From assembly GCF_042678485.1 (NCBI RefSeq), contig NZ_JBHTKR010000001.1, positions 558,001 through 622,000 of the forward strand: a stretch of DNA of 64,000 nucleotides, given 5' to 3'. The notes beneath the pieces are model-generated. The model saw nothing but the letters and a program-made list of their open reading frames with translations, was not told the origin of the DNA and ran no database searches. Within the stretch, counting starts at the first letter, position 1; each line of letters begins with the position of its first letter. This document shows positions 1 to 9,213 of this stretch, in pieces. A program made the translations under genes and the position numbers. The DNA is from Seohaeicola saemankumensis. GTDB taxonomy: Bacteria > Pseudomonadota > Alphaproteobacteria > Rhodobacterales > Rhodobacteraceae.

Positions 1-1017
1 GGCCTGGCCGTAACCGATTTCGACCAGCAGTTCGCGGTCGATCGCCATGGACAGCGCCTTGCGTACCGCAGGGTCGGTCAGGAACGGATGCGGATGCTTC
101 GCGGTGGACCGCTCGCCTTCCGGCAGGGATGCCGACGGATCGGTCATGTTGACCATGATGCGTTCCACCAGCGAGCCGAAGGCCGCGATGGTGGTGCCCT
201 TGCCGCCCTTGGCCATCTGCTGGATCACCTCGGGGGCCAGCTGCAGGTTCCAGGCATAGTCGAATTCGCCGGTTTCCAGAACCGCGCGACCTGCTGCGGT
301 GGCGTCGCCGCCGCCCTTGAAGGTCATCGTGGCGAAGGCCGGTTTGGCCGGGTCACGGTAGTTCGGGTTGGCTTCCAGCGAGATCACGTCATTGGGACGG
401 AACTCGGTCACGCGGAAGGGGCCGGTACCGATCGGGTTGAAGTTCGCCTCGGTGCATTCCGGCGCCTTCGCGCCCAGGCAGTCGGCGAATTGCGCGGCCT
501 GGATGATCGGGGATTGCGCGCCCATGAAGGGACCGTAGGGGTTGGGCTTGGATTCCGAGAAGGTCACCTTGACCGTCAGATCGTCGATCACGTCGATTGC
601 GGACACGCCGTCGAATTTCGCCGCCTGCGCGCAGCCGCCTTCGGGGTGCATGCAGTAGTCGGCGCTGAATTTCACGTCATTGGCGGTGACGGGCGTCCCG
701 TCGGACCACAGCAGGCCCGGCTTCAGCTTCCACGTGATCGAGGTGAGGTCCGCGCTGACGCCGCCGTTTTCCAGCGTCGGGATTTCCTGCGCCAGGAACG
801 GCACCATGGCGCCGGTCTCGGTGTAGCGGCCCAGCGGTTCGATGATCATCGAGGACGATTCGAGGTCCTTGGTGCCGCCTGACAGATAGGGGTTCAGAAT
901 CGACGGCGCCTGCCAGTAGATGATGTTGACATGGCCGTCCGCGCCGCGCTCGGCAAAGGCTGCGGGGGCCAGTGCTACAAGGGCTGCCGCGCCCAGCAGC
1001 GTTGTTTTAAGGGTCAT
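1..1017 (-). CDS. Peptide-type ABC transporter substrate-binding protein (family 5), C-terminus cut by window edge
   Basis: The minus strand is open from the ATG at 1017 to the left edge (339 codons, no stop), so the gene continues outside the window. The N-terminus (MTLKTTLLGAAALVALAPAAFA) is a classic Sec signal peptide; the mature protein would be periplasmic. Downstream are family 5 (OppA/DppA) traits: an early PxxLNPYLSGG segment, a W-S-DGTPVTANDVKFS segment typical of the peptide-binding fold, and GTGPFRVTEF further on. GGAG lies six bases before the ATG. The family binds oligopeptides, nickel or other solutes for an ABC importer; the ligand cannot be told here. It is divergent from the ATPase gene at 1321, so the permeases probably lie to the left. 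Confidence 0.88.
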   Translation of the reverse strand, partial: MTLKTTLLGAAALVALAPAAFAERGADGHVNIIYWQAPSILNPYLSGGTKDLESSSMIIEPLGRYTETGAMVPFLAQEIPTLENGGVSADLTSITWKLKPGLLWSDGTPVTANDVKFSADYCMHPEGGCAQAAKFDGVSAIDVIDDLTVKVTFSESKPNPYGPFMGAQSPIIQAAQFADCLGAKAPECTEANFNPIGTGPFRVTEFRPNDVISLEANPNYRDPAKPAFATMTFKGGGDATAAGRAVLETGEFDYAWNLQLAPEVIQQMAKGGKGTTIAAFGSLVERIMVNMTDPSASLPEGERSTAKHPHPFLTDPAVRKALSMAIDRELLVEIGYGQA

Positions 1018-1320
1018 TTCTCACTCCATGTTGGACACGTGGGTGTCTCTCGTTCTTGGTTCCGCCTCCTGTGCCAGCCGCCGAAGCAGTGACCGTGGAT
1101 GCAGCGTGTGTGCGGGCATCCGGGGTCGCCACGCTGTTTGCGCTACCGAACCCTACCCGCATTCGTGCATCACAGACCGCCCGCAGGTAAAAATCAAGCA
1201 CGTGTTTTGATGGCGGCCCTTCAAGGGGCGTTGTTCCTTGCGAAGGGCGAAAGGGGTTTGACAGCCTCTCTGGCGTATCTGTAGCGTCACGGCTCATAGC
1301 CCCGAGACAGGAAGAAGCGC
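1018..1320. other. Gene-free divergent intergenic region
   Basis: About 300 bases separate the divergent starts of the substrate-binding protein and the double ATPase. Short frames here lack ribosome binding sites and recognisable protein, so I read it as promoter DNA for both sides. The only reasonable promoter elements I see are the TTGACA-type box at 1258 on the plus strand and a weak TTGATT-like box on the minus strand near 1200. Confidence 0.6.
1258..1285 (+). promoter_or_regulatory. Candidate sigma-70 promoter for the transporter ATPase operon
   Basis: A perfect TTGACA (1258-1263) is followed after 16 bases by TGTAGC, a poor -10. It lies about 35 bases before the ATG at 1321, with AGGAAG as the ribosome binding site. 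The -35 is convincing and the -10 is not. Confidence 0.3.
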
Positions 1321-3153
1321 ATGCTGGACCAGCCGACAGAACGGCCCATTGCACAGATCGAAAACCTGCGTGTGGAATTCCAGACCAAGGACGGTCCCGT
1401 GGTCGGGGTCGAGGATGTGTCTTTTTCGATCAACCCTGGCGAAACCGTCTGTGTGGTTGGAGAATCCGGCTCGGGCAAGTCGGTATCCAGCCTGTCCCTG
1501 ATGCGCCTTGTCGAATTCGGCGGCGGCACGATTGCGGGGGGGCGGCTGCTGTTCGAACGCAAGACGGGCGGTCAGGTGGACCTGGGAAAAACCGATCAGG
1601 AACTGATGCGGACGATTCGCGGCAACGAGATCGGGATGATCTTCCAGGAGCCGATGACGGCGCTGAACCCGGTCTTTACCGTGGGCCGGCAGCTGACAGA
1701 AGGTTTGCGCCTGCACAAGGGAATGACCAAAAAAGAGGCAGAAGATCGCGCGCTTGATCTTCTCAAGCAGGTGCGGATCCCCGAACCGGAGCGGCGGCTG
1801 CAGCAATACCCCCATGAATTGAGCGGGGGCATGCGCCAGCGCGTGGTCATCGCCATGGCCCTGGCCTGCGAGCCGCGCCTGTTGATCGCGGATGAGCCGA
1901 CCACCGCGCTGGACGTGACCATCCAGGCCGAGATTCTGGCCCTGATCGACCGGCTGAAGCGTGAAACCGGCACGGCGGTGATGTTCATCACCCATGACAT
2001 GGCTGTCGTGGCGCAGATGGCCGACCGTGTGGTGGTGATGTTCCGCGGCAACAAGGTCGAGGAGGGCACGGTCGAGGATATCTTCGAGAACCCGCAGCAC
2101 GATTACACCAAGGCGCTGCTGTCCGCCGTGCCGCGCCTGGGCGAGATGACCGGCAAGGCGCTGCCCGAACCGATGCGGCTGCTGGGCGCCGAAGGCCCCG
2201 CCGCCCTGCCGATTCCCGGCACCGAGACGCCGCTGCTGACGGTCAAGCATCTGGTCACGCGGTTTGCGGTGCGTGGCGGGTTGCTGCGCCGCACGGTCGC
2301 CAATGTGCACGCGGTCGAGGATGTGTCCTTTACCCTCAACAAGGGGCGCACCCTGTCGCTGGTGGGCGAAAGCGGCTGCGGCAAGTCCACCGCCGGGCGC
2401 TCGATCCTGCGCCTGGTCGAGCCGATGTCAGGCTCGATCATCCTGGATGGCACCGATATCATGGCGCTGGATCAGTCCGCGCTTCGCCGCGCGCGGCAGG
2501 ACATGCAGATGGTCTTTCAGGACCCGTTCGCCAGCCTGAACCCGCAGATGCAGCTCTCCGATCAGGTGGCCGAACCGCTGCGAAATTTTGGCACCCACAG
2601 CGGCAGCGCGCTGACCGACAAGGTGGCCGATCTGTTCGACCGGGTACACCTGCCGCGCAATTTCATGCGCCGCTTTCCGCATGAACTGTCGGGCGGCCAG
2701 CGCCAGCGCGTGGCGATCGCCCGCGCCCTTGCGCTGAACCCCAAGCTGATCATCGCGGACGAGGCGGTGTCGGCGCTTGATGTGTCGGTGCAGGCGCAGG
2801 TTCTAAACCTGATGATGGAATTGCAGGCCGATCTGGGGCTGTCCTTCCTGTTCATCAGCCATGACATGGCCGTGGTGGAACGGGTCAGCCATGATGTGGG
2901 CGTGATGTACCTGGGCCGGATCGTCGAGATGGGGCCGCGTCAGGCCGTGTTCGAGGATCCGCAGCACCCCTATACGCGCGCGCTGATGAAGGCCGTGCCC
3001 GTGGCCGATCCGCGCCAGCGCAAAAGCGAGAAGGACCTGAATTTCAGGCCCATCCCGTCCCCCATTCACCCGCGCGGCTATCAGCCCGCACCCTCGGAAT
3101 ACAAGGAAGTGTCGAAGGGCCATTTCGTGCTGACCACGGATAGCGGCTACTGA
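1321..3153 (+). CDS. Peptide ABC transporter, fused double ATP-binding subunit (DppD-DppF type)
   Basis: This 610-residue protein has two complete ABC ATPase cassettes, as in YejF/GsiA-type subunits. The first has Walker A GESGSGKS (about residues 47-54), signature LSGGMRQR and Walker B LLIADEPTTALD; the second has GESGCGKS, LSGGQRQR and LIIADEAVSALD. Each half ends with the oligopeptide-ATPase tail (an F-NPQHDYTKALLSAVP-like segment in the first, DPQHPYTRALMKAVP in the second). It should power a cytoplasmic-membrane importer of peptides or similar solutes, presumably with the substrate-binding protein encoded divergently. It is followed after 19 bases by a deacetylase and two amidohydrolases, suggesting that the imported ligand is an N-acylated amino acid or peptide (inference). 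AGGAAG precedes the ATG. Confidence 0.93.
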   Translation: MLDQPTERPIAQIENLRVEFQTKDGPVVGVEDVSFSINPGETVCVVGESGSGKSVSSLSLMRLVEFGGGTIAGGRLLFERKTGGQVDLGKTDQELMRTIRGNEIGMIFQEPMTALNPVFTVGRQLTEGLRLHKGMTKKEAEDRALDLLKQVRIPEPERRLQQYPHELSGGMRQRVVIAMALACEPRLLIADEPTTALDVTIQAEILALIDRLKRETGTAVMFITHDMAVVAQMADRVVVMFRGNKVEEGTVEDIFENPQHDYTKALLSAVPRLGEMTGKALPEPMRLLGAEGPAALPIPGTETPLLTVKHLVTRFAVRGGLLRRTVANVHAVEDVSFTLNKGRTLSLVGESGCGKSTAGRSILRLVEPMSGSIILDGTDIMALDQSALRRARQDMQMVFQDPFASLNPQMQLSDQVAEPLRNFGTHSGSALTDKVADLFDRVHLPRNFMRRFPHELSGGQRQRVAIARALALNPKLIIADEAVSALDVSVQAQVLNLMMELQADLGLSFLFISHDMAVVERVSHDVGVMYLGRIVEMGPRQAVFEDPQHPYTRALMKAVPVADPRQRKSEKDLNFRPIPSPIHPRGYQPAPSEYKEVSKGHFVLTTDSGY

Positions 3154-3172
3154 GACCGGATCAAGGACCGTC

Positions 3173-4330
3173 ATGACCACCAGACTTACCCCCCTCCAGC
3201 TGATGGAAAAGCTGGTCAGCTTTCCCACGGTCAGCCGTGACAGTAACCTGCCGCTGGTCGATTGGGTCGAGGATTACCTGAACAGCCACGGCATCACCGC
3301 GCATCGTCATTACAACGAAGACAATGAAAAGGCGGCGATCTTTGCCCATGTCGGCCCGGACGTGGCGGGCGGGCTGGTGCTGTCGGGTCATACCGATGTG
3401 GTGCCTGTGGATGGTCAGCCCTGGGCGGATGATCCCTTCACCGTGGTCGAACGGGACGGCAGATATTACGGGCGCGGCACCTGCGACATGAAGGGGTTCG
3501 ACGCGCTGGCGATCTGGACCCTGGTCGAGGCGCATCACCGCGGCGTCAAGCGGCCACTGCAACTGGCGCTCAGCTATGACGAGGAAGTGGGCTGCACCGG
3601 CGCGCCGCCGATGATCGACCGCATGATCGAGGTGCTGCCTAAGGCGTCGGCCGTGATCGTGGGCGAGCCGTCGATGATGAAGGCCGTGACCGGCCACAAG
3701 GGCGGGCAGGGCTTCAATACGCATGTGGTGGGATTCGAGGTGCACAGCTCGATCATGCATACGGGCGTCAATGCCATCATGTTCGGCGCCAAGCTGGTCG
3801 ACTGGGCCAACCAGATGAATGCCGAAAGCATGGCCCGCGCCCCCAGCCCGCTGGCCGCGATTTTCGATCCGCCCTGGACCACTGCCCATGTGGGGACGAT
3901 CCAGGGGGGCACCGCGCATAACATCACCGCCAAGGACTGCCGCTTCGGCATGGATTTCCGGGCTGTGCCGGGCGAGAACCTGGCCGATTGGCGCGACCGT
4001 TACCTGGCCCGCGTCCGCGAGGTCGAGGCCGAGATGAAGGCGATCCATCCATCGGCACGGATCGACATCTCGGAAAAGTTCGTGGTTCCCGGTTTGAAGC
4101 CGGAAGCCGAGGGCGAGGCCGAAACGCTGGTGCGCGCCATCACGGGCGACAATGGCGGGCATGTGGTCAGCTATGGCACCGAGGCCGGGCAGTTCCAGGA
4201 ACGCGGCTATTCCGCCGTGATCTGCGGGCCCGGCGACATCGCCCAGGCGCATCAGCCGGATGAATACATCACCAAGGCGCAGTTCGAGGCAGGGCATGAT
4301 TTCATGCGCCGTTTGCTGGACCGGCTCTGA
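3173..4330 (+). CDS. argE: Acetylornithine deacetylase-family M20 metallopeptidase
   Basis: A 385-residue M20A-family hydrolase. Visible metal and catalytic motifs are SGHTDVVPVDG near residue 70-80, YGRGTCDMKGF near 105 and DEEVGCTG near 140, then the dimerisation domain and a C-terminal GPGDIAQAHQPDEY segment with the last metal-binding His. It matches the ArgE group that removes acetyl from N-acetylornithine. Its place behind a peptide-type transporter ATPase and before two amidohydrolases suggests a catabolic role on imported N-acyl amino acids rather than arginine synthesis; that is inference. The gene is cytoplasmic and likely co-transcribed with its neighbours. Confidence 0.85.
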   Translation: MTTRLTPLQLMEKLVSFPTVSRDSNLPLVDWVEDYLNSHGITAHRHYNEDNEKAAIFAHVGPDVAGGLVLSGHTDVVPVDGQPWADDPFTVVERDGRYYGRGTCDMKGFDALAIWTLVEAHHRGVKRPLQLALSYDEEVGCTGAPPMIDRMIEVLPKASAVIVGEPSMMKAVTGHKGGQGFNTHVVGFEVHSSIMHTGVNAIMFGAKLVDWANQMNAESMARAPSPLAAIFDPPWTTAHVGTIQGGTAHNITAKDCRFGMDFRAVPGENLADWRDRYLARVREVEAEMKAIHPSARIDISEKFVVPGLKPEAEGEAETLVRAITGDNGGHVVSYGTEAGQFQERGYSAVICGPGDIAQAHQPDEYITKAQFEAGHDFMRRLLDRL

Positions 4331-4375
4331 CGCGGCCCCCGGCCCGGGACCACAGACCCACCGGAAGGAAAACTC

Positions 4376-5542
4376 ATGCCGATCAAGAACCGTATTGCAG
4401 GGATGCAGGACGAGGTGACCGCCTGGCGCCGCGATCTGCACGCGCATCCCGAAATCCTCTATAACACGCATCGCACCAGCGCCTTTGTCGCCGACAAGCT
4501 GAAGGAATTCGGCTGCGACGAGGTGACAACCGGCATCGGCCGCACCGGCGTCGTGGGGGTGATCCGGGGGCGTGCAACGGGTTCAGGCAGGGTGATCGGT
4601 CTGCGTGCCGACATGGATGCGCTGCCGATCCATGAGGCGACGGGGCTGGAATACGCCTCGGAAATTCCCGGCGCGATGCATGCCTGCGGCCATGACGGGC
4701 ATACCGCGATGCTGCTGGGGGCGGCGAAATACCTGGCCGAAACCCGCGCGTTCGACGGCACCGTGGTGCTGATCTTCCAGCCCGCCGAAGAAGGCGGCGC
4801 AGGCGGGCGCGCGATGTGCGAGGACGGTCTGATGGACCGCTGGAACATCCAGGAGGTCTACGGCCTGCACAACATGCCGGGCATCCCGGTGGGTCAGTTC
4901 GCCATCCGCACGGGCGGGCTGCTGGCCTCGGGCGACATTTTCCATATCGTCGTGACGGGCAAGGGCGGTCATGCCGCCATGCCGCATCTGGCGCTGGATA
5001 CCACGCTGGTCGCCGCGCAGATCGTCGTGTCGCTGCAAAGCATCGTGGCGCGCAACGCCGATCCCGTGGAAAGCATGGTGGTGACGGTGGGCATGTTCAA
5101 CACCGACAGCAAGGCGCCCAATGTGATCGCCCACGAAGTCAGGATGAGCGGCACGGTCCGCGCCCTGTCGCCCGCCATGCGCCAGCTGTCCCATGACCGG
5201 GTCCGCGAGATCGCGATGCACACCGCCGCGGCTTACGGCGCGACGGCCGAGGTCACCTTTGATCCCGGTTACCCGGCCACGGTAAACCACCCCGCGCAGA
5301 CCGAATATGCCGCCCAGGCCGCCGAGTCCGTGGCAGGGCATGTGGATCGCAACGTCGCCCCCCTGATGGCCGCCGAGGATTTCGCCTTCATGCTGGAAGA
5401 ACGCCCCGGTGCATATATATTCCTGGGCAATGGCGATACGGCTGCATGCCATCACCCGGCCTATGATTTCAACGATCAGGCCATTCCGGCGGGCAGCAGT
5501 TTCTTTGCGACCCTGGCGGAGCAGCGGCTACCGCTGGATTGA
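4376..5542 (+). CDS. M20D amidohydrolase (hippurate hydrolase / N-acyl amino acid hydrolase type), first copy
   Basis: A 388-residue M20D amidohydrolase. It has RADMDALP near residue 78, MHACGHDGHTAMLLGAA (metal-binding Cys and His) near 100, QPAEEGG with the catalytic Glu pair near 138 and YGLHNMPGIPVG with a further metal His. These enzymes cleave N-acyl, N-benzoyl or N-carbamoyl amino acids. GGAAGG precedes the ATG. It is a tandem paralogue of the next gene: both start MPIKNR and remain similar throughout, so a local duplication is evident. The exact substrate is unknown. Confidence 0.9.
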   Translation: MPIKNRIAGMQDEVTAWRRDLHAHPEILYNTHRTSAFVADKLKEFGCDEVTTGIGRTGVVGVIRGRATGSGRVIGLRADMDALPIHEATGLEYASEIPGAMHACGHDGHTAMLLGAAKYLAETRAFDGTVVLIFQPAEEGGAGGRAMCEDGLMDRWNIQEVYGLHNMPGIPVGQFAIRTGGLLASGDIFHIVVTGKGGHAAMPHLALDTTLVAAQIVVSLQSIVARNADPVESMVVTVGMFNTDSKAPNVIAHEVRMSGTVRALSPAMRQLSHDRVREIAMHTAAAYGATAEVTFDPGYPATVNHPAQTEYAAQAAESVAGHVDRNVAPLMAAEDFAFMLEERPGAYIFLGNGDTAACHHPAYDFNDQAIPAGSSFFATLAEQRLPLD

Positions 5543-5598
5543 CCGCATCGACCGCGCGGACGCCATCAGAGTGCCGCACCAGACCTGAAGGAAAGACC

Positions 5599-6762
5599 AT
5601 GCCGATCAAGAACCGCTTTGCAGAAATGCAGGATGAAGTCACTGCCTGGCGCCGTGATTTGCACGAACACCCGGAAATCCTGTACGACACCCATCGCACC
5701 AGCGCGATCGTGGCCGACAAGCTGCGGGCCTTCGGTTGCGACGAGGTCGTGACCGGCATCGGGCGCACAGGCGTGGTGGCGGTGATCAAGGGCAAGACCG
5801 ATACTTCGGGCAAGGTCATCGGGTTGCGCGCGGACATGGACGCGCTGCCGATCCTCGAGGCGACAGGGCTGCCCTATGCGTCCAAGACCCCCGGCGCGAT
5901 GCATGCCTGCGGCCATGACGGTCATACCGCGATGCTGCTGGGGGCCGCGAAATACCTGGCCGAGACGCGCAATTTCGACGGGTCGGTCGTGGTGATCTTC
6001 CAGCCCGCCGAAGAAGGTGGCGCAGGTGGGCGCGAGATGTGCGAAGACGGGCTGATGGACCGCTGGAACATCCAGGAGGTTTACGGGATGCACAACATGC
6101 CGAACCTGCCGGTTGGGCATTTCGCGATCCGTTCGGGCCCGTTCTTTGCCGCGACCGACCAGTTCGAAATCTTCCTGGAAGGCAAGGGCGGCCATGCCGC
6201 GCGCCCGCAGGAAACCGTCGATACCACCGTGATGGCCGCGCAACTGGTGCTGTCCTTGCAGACCATCGCCAGCCGCAACGCTGATCCGGTCAGTCAGATC
6301 GTGGTGTCTGTCACCTCGTTCGAGACATCATCGACCGCCTTCAACGTGATCCCGCAGAAGGTGCATATCAAGGGCACCGTCCGCACCCAGAGCAACGAGA
6401 ACCGCGACATGGCCGAGCGCCGCATCAAGGACATCGCGGCAGCCACCGGCACGATGTATGGCGGCCTGGCCGAGGTGGCCTATCATCGCGGCTATCCGGT
6501 GATGGTCAACGCAGAGGAGCAGACCGATTTCGCCCGCGACGTGGCGCAATCCGTGGGCGGCAACGTGATCGAGGCGCCGCTGGTCATGGGCGGCGAGGAT
6601 TTCGCCTTCATGCTGGAGGAACGCCCCGGCGCCTATATCCTGGTGGGCAATGGCCCCGGCGCGCAGGTCCATCATCCCGAGTACAATTTCAACGACGAGG
6701 CGATCCCCGTCGGGTGCAGCTGGTGGGCCGAGATCGTGGAACGCCGGATGCCTGCGGCCTGA
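5599..6762 (+). CDS. M20D amidohydrolase, second tandem copy
   Basis: A 387-residue paralogue of the preceding gene with the same metal motifs (RADMDALP, MHACGHDGHTAML, QPAEEGG, YGMHNMP). I take the ATG at 5599 because it gives the MPIKNR start shared with the first copy and follows GAAGGAAAG; an in-frame codon at 5539 would add 20 low-quality residues overlapping the upstream stop. The two copies diverge most in the middle domain (for example GLLASGDIF against PFFAATDQF after the shared H-N-MP motif), which could mean different acyl or amino-acid preference. This is the last gene of the unit, facing waaA. Confidence 0.9.
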   Translation: MPIKNRFAEMQDEVTAWRRDLHEHPEILYDTHRTSAIVADKLRAFGCDEVVTGIGRTGVVAVIKGKTDTSGKVIGLRADMDALPILEATGLPYASKTPGAMHACGHDGHTAMLLGAAKYLAETRNFDGSVVVIFQPAEEGGAGGREMCEDGLMDRWNIQEVYGMHNMPNLPVGHFAIRSGPFFAATDQFEIFLEGKGGHAARPQETVDTTVMAAQLVLSLQTIASRNADPVSQIVVSVTSFETSSTAFNVIPQKVHIKGTVRTQSNENRDMAERRIKDIAAATGTMYGGLAEVAYHRGYPVMVNAEEQTDFARDVAQSVGGNVIEAPLVMGGEDFAFMLEERPGAYILVGNGPGAQVHHPEYNFNDEAIPVGCSWWAEIVERRMPAA

Positions 6763-6771
6763 CCCCATGTT

Positions 6772-6797
6772 GACGGCGCGCCCAAGCGCGCGCCGTC
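6772..6797. terminator. Perfect GC hairpin between convergent genes
   Basis: GACGGCGCGC and GCGCGCCGTC form a perfect 10-bp stem around a six-base loop between the amidohydrolase stop and the waaA stop, which it overlaps. Neither strand has a T tract after it, so it is a weak intrinsic terminator or a 3'-end stabilising hairpin. Confidence 0.4.
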
Positions 6798-8088
6798 ACC
6801 GCCGCGCCAACAGCGGCGTCAGACGCGCCAGCAGGGCGCGCCGCGCCTGTGCGCCGTCCTGTGACAAAGACCTTGCCGCATCGCGCATCCGCGCCAGCCT
6901 GTCGCTGTTGATCAGCGCGGATACCTGCGCGCCCAGATCGGCGCCATCCGACACGGCCCTTGCCGCGCCTGCGCGGGTCATGCCGTCATAGGCCTGCGCG
7001 AAATTTGCAACCCCTGGCCCGTGCAGCACGGCAGCCCCCAGGACGGCGGGCTCATAGGGGTTGTGCCCGCCTTCGGGGCCAAAGGAACCGCCCAGAAAGG
7101 CCAGGGGCGCAAGGCGGTAGAACAGGCCCATCTCGCCCAGCGTATCGGCCAGGTAGATTTGCGTGTCGTCGCCGGGAAGGGCGCCGGTGCTGCGACGGAC
7201 CATGTGCAGACCCGCGCCACTGACCTGCGCGGCCAGGTCTGCGCCGCGCTGCGGATGACGCGGCACAAGGATCAGCAGCAGATCGGGATGGGTGTGCAGC
7301 GCCGCCTGATGCGCGGCGATCACGGCCGCCTCATCCCCCGGATGGGTCGAGGCCGCCACCCAGACCGGGCGCGCGCCGATGGCCTGGCGGAGCGGGTCAA
7401 GCCGCCGCGGATCGGCGGGCAGGGGCGCTGCCGCCGCTTTCAGATCGCCGGTGTCCAGAATGCGCGCGGGATCAAGCGCCAGTGCGCGCAACTGCGTCGC
7501 CGTGGCTGCATCCTGCGCGCTGATCAGCGCCGCCCGCCCCAGAATGGCCGTGACGGTGCGCGGCGCGCGCAGCCGCGTCCGCGAGGCACGGGCGTTGATC
7601 ACCGCAATGGGGATGCCGCGCCGGTCCGTCTGCATCATAAGGCGCGGCCAGAGGTCGTTTTCCATGAACAGCGCCAGATCCGGCCGCCAGTGGTCCAGAA
7701 AGCCCCGCACCGCGGCAGGTGTGTCGATCGGCTGGAACTGGTGCATCGCCTGCGGAAGGCGTCGCGCCAGCGTTTCGGCGCCCGTCGCCGTGGTGGTGGT
7801 GAACAACAGCCCCGCGCCGGTGGCATCCTGCAGGTCGCGCGCCAGATCAAGGCTCGAGGCGACTTCACCCACCGAGGCCGCGTTGATCCAGATCAGCGGG
7901 CCATCTGGTCGCGGCGCGGAAGCCTGCCCGAAACGTTCAGAGATCCGGGACGGGTCCGCGCCCTGGCTGGTGTGGCCTTTGCGCGCCAATCGGGCAAGGA
8001 TACCGGGCGCCAGTGCCGTCGCGGCCAGGTAGGCGCGCAAAAGCGCCGTCAGCCGCGGTTGCGGCCGGGGGGCGGTCTCGCCCGTCAT
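6796..8088 (-). CDS. waaA: 3-deoxy-D-manno-octulosonic acid (Kdo) transferase
   Basis: A 430-residue GT30-family enzyme that transfers Kdo from CMP-Kdo to lipid A precursor at the inner face of the cytoplasmic membrane. The N-terminus has the expected hydrophobic anchor, then an ERFG motif and INAASVGEV near residue 70, the family equivalent of the W-HA-SVGE motif. The C-terminal GT-B half carries GSFGPEGGHNPYEPA, the sugar-nucleotide binding region. Length fits the family. It starts seven bases after the moaA stop, so the two are probably one transcript. Confidence 0.9.
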   Translation of the reverse strand: MTGETAPRPQPRLTALLRAYLAATALAPGILARLARKGHTSQGADPSRISERFGQASAPRPDGPLIWINAASVGEVASSLDLARDLQDATGAGLLFTTTTATGAETLARRLPQAMHQFQPIDTPAAVRGFLDHWRPDLALFMENDLWPRLMMQTDRRGIPIAVINARASRTRLRAPRTVTAILGRAALISAQDAATATQLRALALDPARILDTGDLKAAAAPLPADPRRLDPLRQAIGARPVWVAASTHPGDEAAVIAAHQAALHTHPDLLLILVPRHPQRGADLAAQVSGAGLHMVRRSTGALPGDDTQIYLADTLGEMGLFYRLAPLAFLGGSFGPEGGHNPYEPAVLGAAVLHGPGVANFAQAYDGMTRAGAARAVSDGADLGAQVSALINSDRLARMRDAARSLSQDGAQARRALLARLTPLLARR

Positions 8089-8095
8089 GCCGGCG

Positions 8096-9127
8096 TCATC
8101 CGCCGGTATGGCTCATGTGGCGGGACATTTTGCCATCAACGACCTGCCGGGAATAGTCGAAGTCATGGCCCTTCGGCTTCAGCCGGATCGCGGCGCGAAT
8201 GGCGTCTTCCAGGGCCTCGGTGTCGCCGGGGTTGGCGCGCAGCGGCGCGCGCAGATCGGCCATGTCTTCCTGGCCCAGGCACATGTACAGCTCTCCGGTG
8301 CAGGTCAGGCGCACGCGGTTGCAGCTTTCACAGAAATTATGGGTCAGCGGCGTGATGAAGCCGATCTTCTGGCCCGTCTCCTCAAGCCGGACATAGCGCG
8401 CGGGGCCGCCTGTGCGTTCCGCCAGATCGGTCAGGGTAAAGCGTTCGGCCAGCCGTGCACGCAGGTCGCGCAGGGGCCAGTATTGATCCAGCCGGTCTTC
8501 GTTGCCGATATCGCCCATCGGCATGACCTCGATGAAGGTCAGATCCATGTCACGATCCGCGCACCAGGCCGCAAGCGTGAACAGCTCATCCTCGTTGAAC
8601 CCTTTCAGCGCGACCGCGTTGATCTTGACGCGCAGACCCGCCTTTTGCGCGGCCTCGATCCCGCGCAGCACCTGCGGCAGACGGCCCCAGCGGGTGATCT
8701 GGGCGAATTTGGCATCATCCAGCGTGTCCAGCGAGACATTGATCCGACGCACGCCTGCCGCCGCCAGATCGGGGGCGAATTTCTCCAGCTGGCTGCCATT
8801 TGTGGTCAGCGTCAGCTCGCGCAGCGCGCCGCTGTCCAGATGGCGCGACATCGCGTCGAAAAAGGTCATGATCCCTTTGCGCACCAGGGGTTCGCCGCCC
8901 GTGATGCGCAGCTTTTCCACGCCCAGCCTGATGAAGGTCGAACACATCACGTCCAGCTCTTCCAGGGTCAGCAACTGCGCCTTGGGCAGGAATGTCATGT
9001 TCTCCGACATGCAATAAACGCAACGGAAATCGCAGCGGTCCGTGACCGACACGCGCAAATAGCTGATGGCGCGCTGGAACGGATCGACCAGCGGTGCGGG
9101 AGCGGGAGATGTAATGCTTTGCGTCAT
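8096..9127 (-). CDS. moaA: GTP 3',8-cyclase (molybdenum cofactor biosynthesis protein A)
   Basis: A 343-residue radical SAM enzyme that converts GTP to (8S)-3',8-cyclo-GTP, the first step of molybdopterin synthesis. The N-terminal CDFRCVYC (Cys 32, 36, 39) binds the SAM [4Fe-4S] cluster, GGEPLVRKG follows, and CESCNRVRLTCTGELYMC supplies the C-terminal cluster. The protein ends in Gly-Gly, as MoaA requires. No clear ribosome binding site is visible before the ATG. waaA follows directly. A lipoprotein gene is divergent. Confidence 0.96.
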   Translation of the reverse strand: MTQSITSPAPAPLVDPFQRAISYLRVSVTDRCDFRCVYCMSENMTFLPKAQLLTLEELDVMCSTFIRLGVEKLRITGGEPLVRKGIMTFFDAMSRHLDSGALRELTLTTNGSQLEKFAPDLAAAGVRRINVSLDTLDDAKFAQITRWGRLPQVLRGIEAAQKAGLRVKINAVALKGFNEDELFTLAAWCADRDMDLTFIEVMPMGDIGNEDRLDQYWPLRDLRARLAERFTLTDLAERTGGPARYVRLEETGQKIGFITPLTHNFCESCNRVRLTCTGELYMCLGQEDMADLRAPLRANPGDTEALEDAIRAAIRLKPKGHDFDYSRQVVDGKMSRHMSHTGG

Positions 9128-9177
9128 GCGGCGAAACTAAGGATCGGCGGAAGTCTGGGCAAGGGGGATTGTTAAGA

Positions 9178-9206
9178 TTGCACGGCCCCGTGCTGCGCCC
9201 TAGACT
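9178..9206 (+). promoter_or_regulatory. Candidate promoter giving a leaderless lipoprotein transcript
   Basis: TTGCAC (9178-9183), a 17-base spacer and TAGACT (9201-9206) make a fair sigma-70 promoter. The -10 box ends seven bases before the ATG at 9214, so the expected start of transcription is at or next to the A of the ATG. No Shine-Dalgarno sequence precedes that ATG, consistent with leaderless translation. Confidence 0.4.
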
Positions 9207-9213
9207 GCGCGGC

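Noticed and set aside
5539..5598. N-terminal extension of the second amidohydrolase
   Set aside because: The extension is absent from its tandem paralogue and the ATG at 5599 has the better ribosome binding site.
7021..8355. A 444-codon plus-strand frame opposite waaA
   Set aside because: waaA on the minus strand shows real family motifs, whereas this frame shows none.
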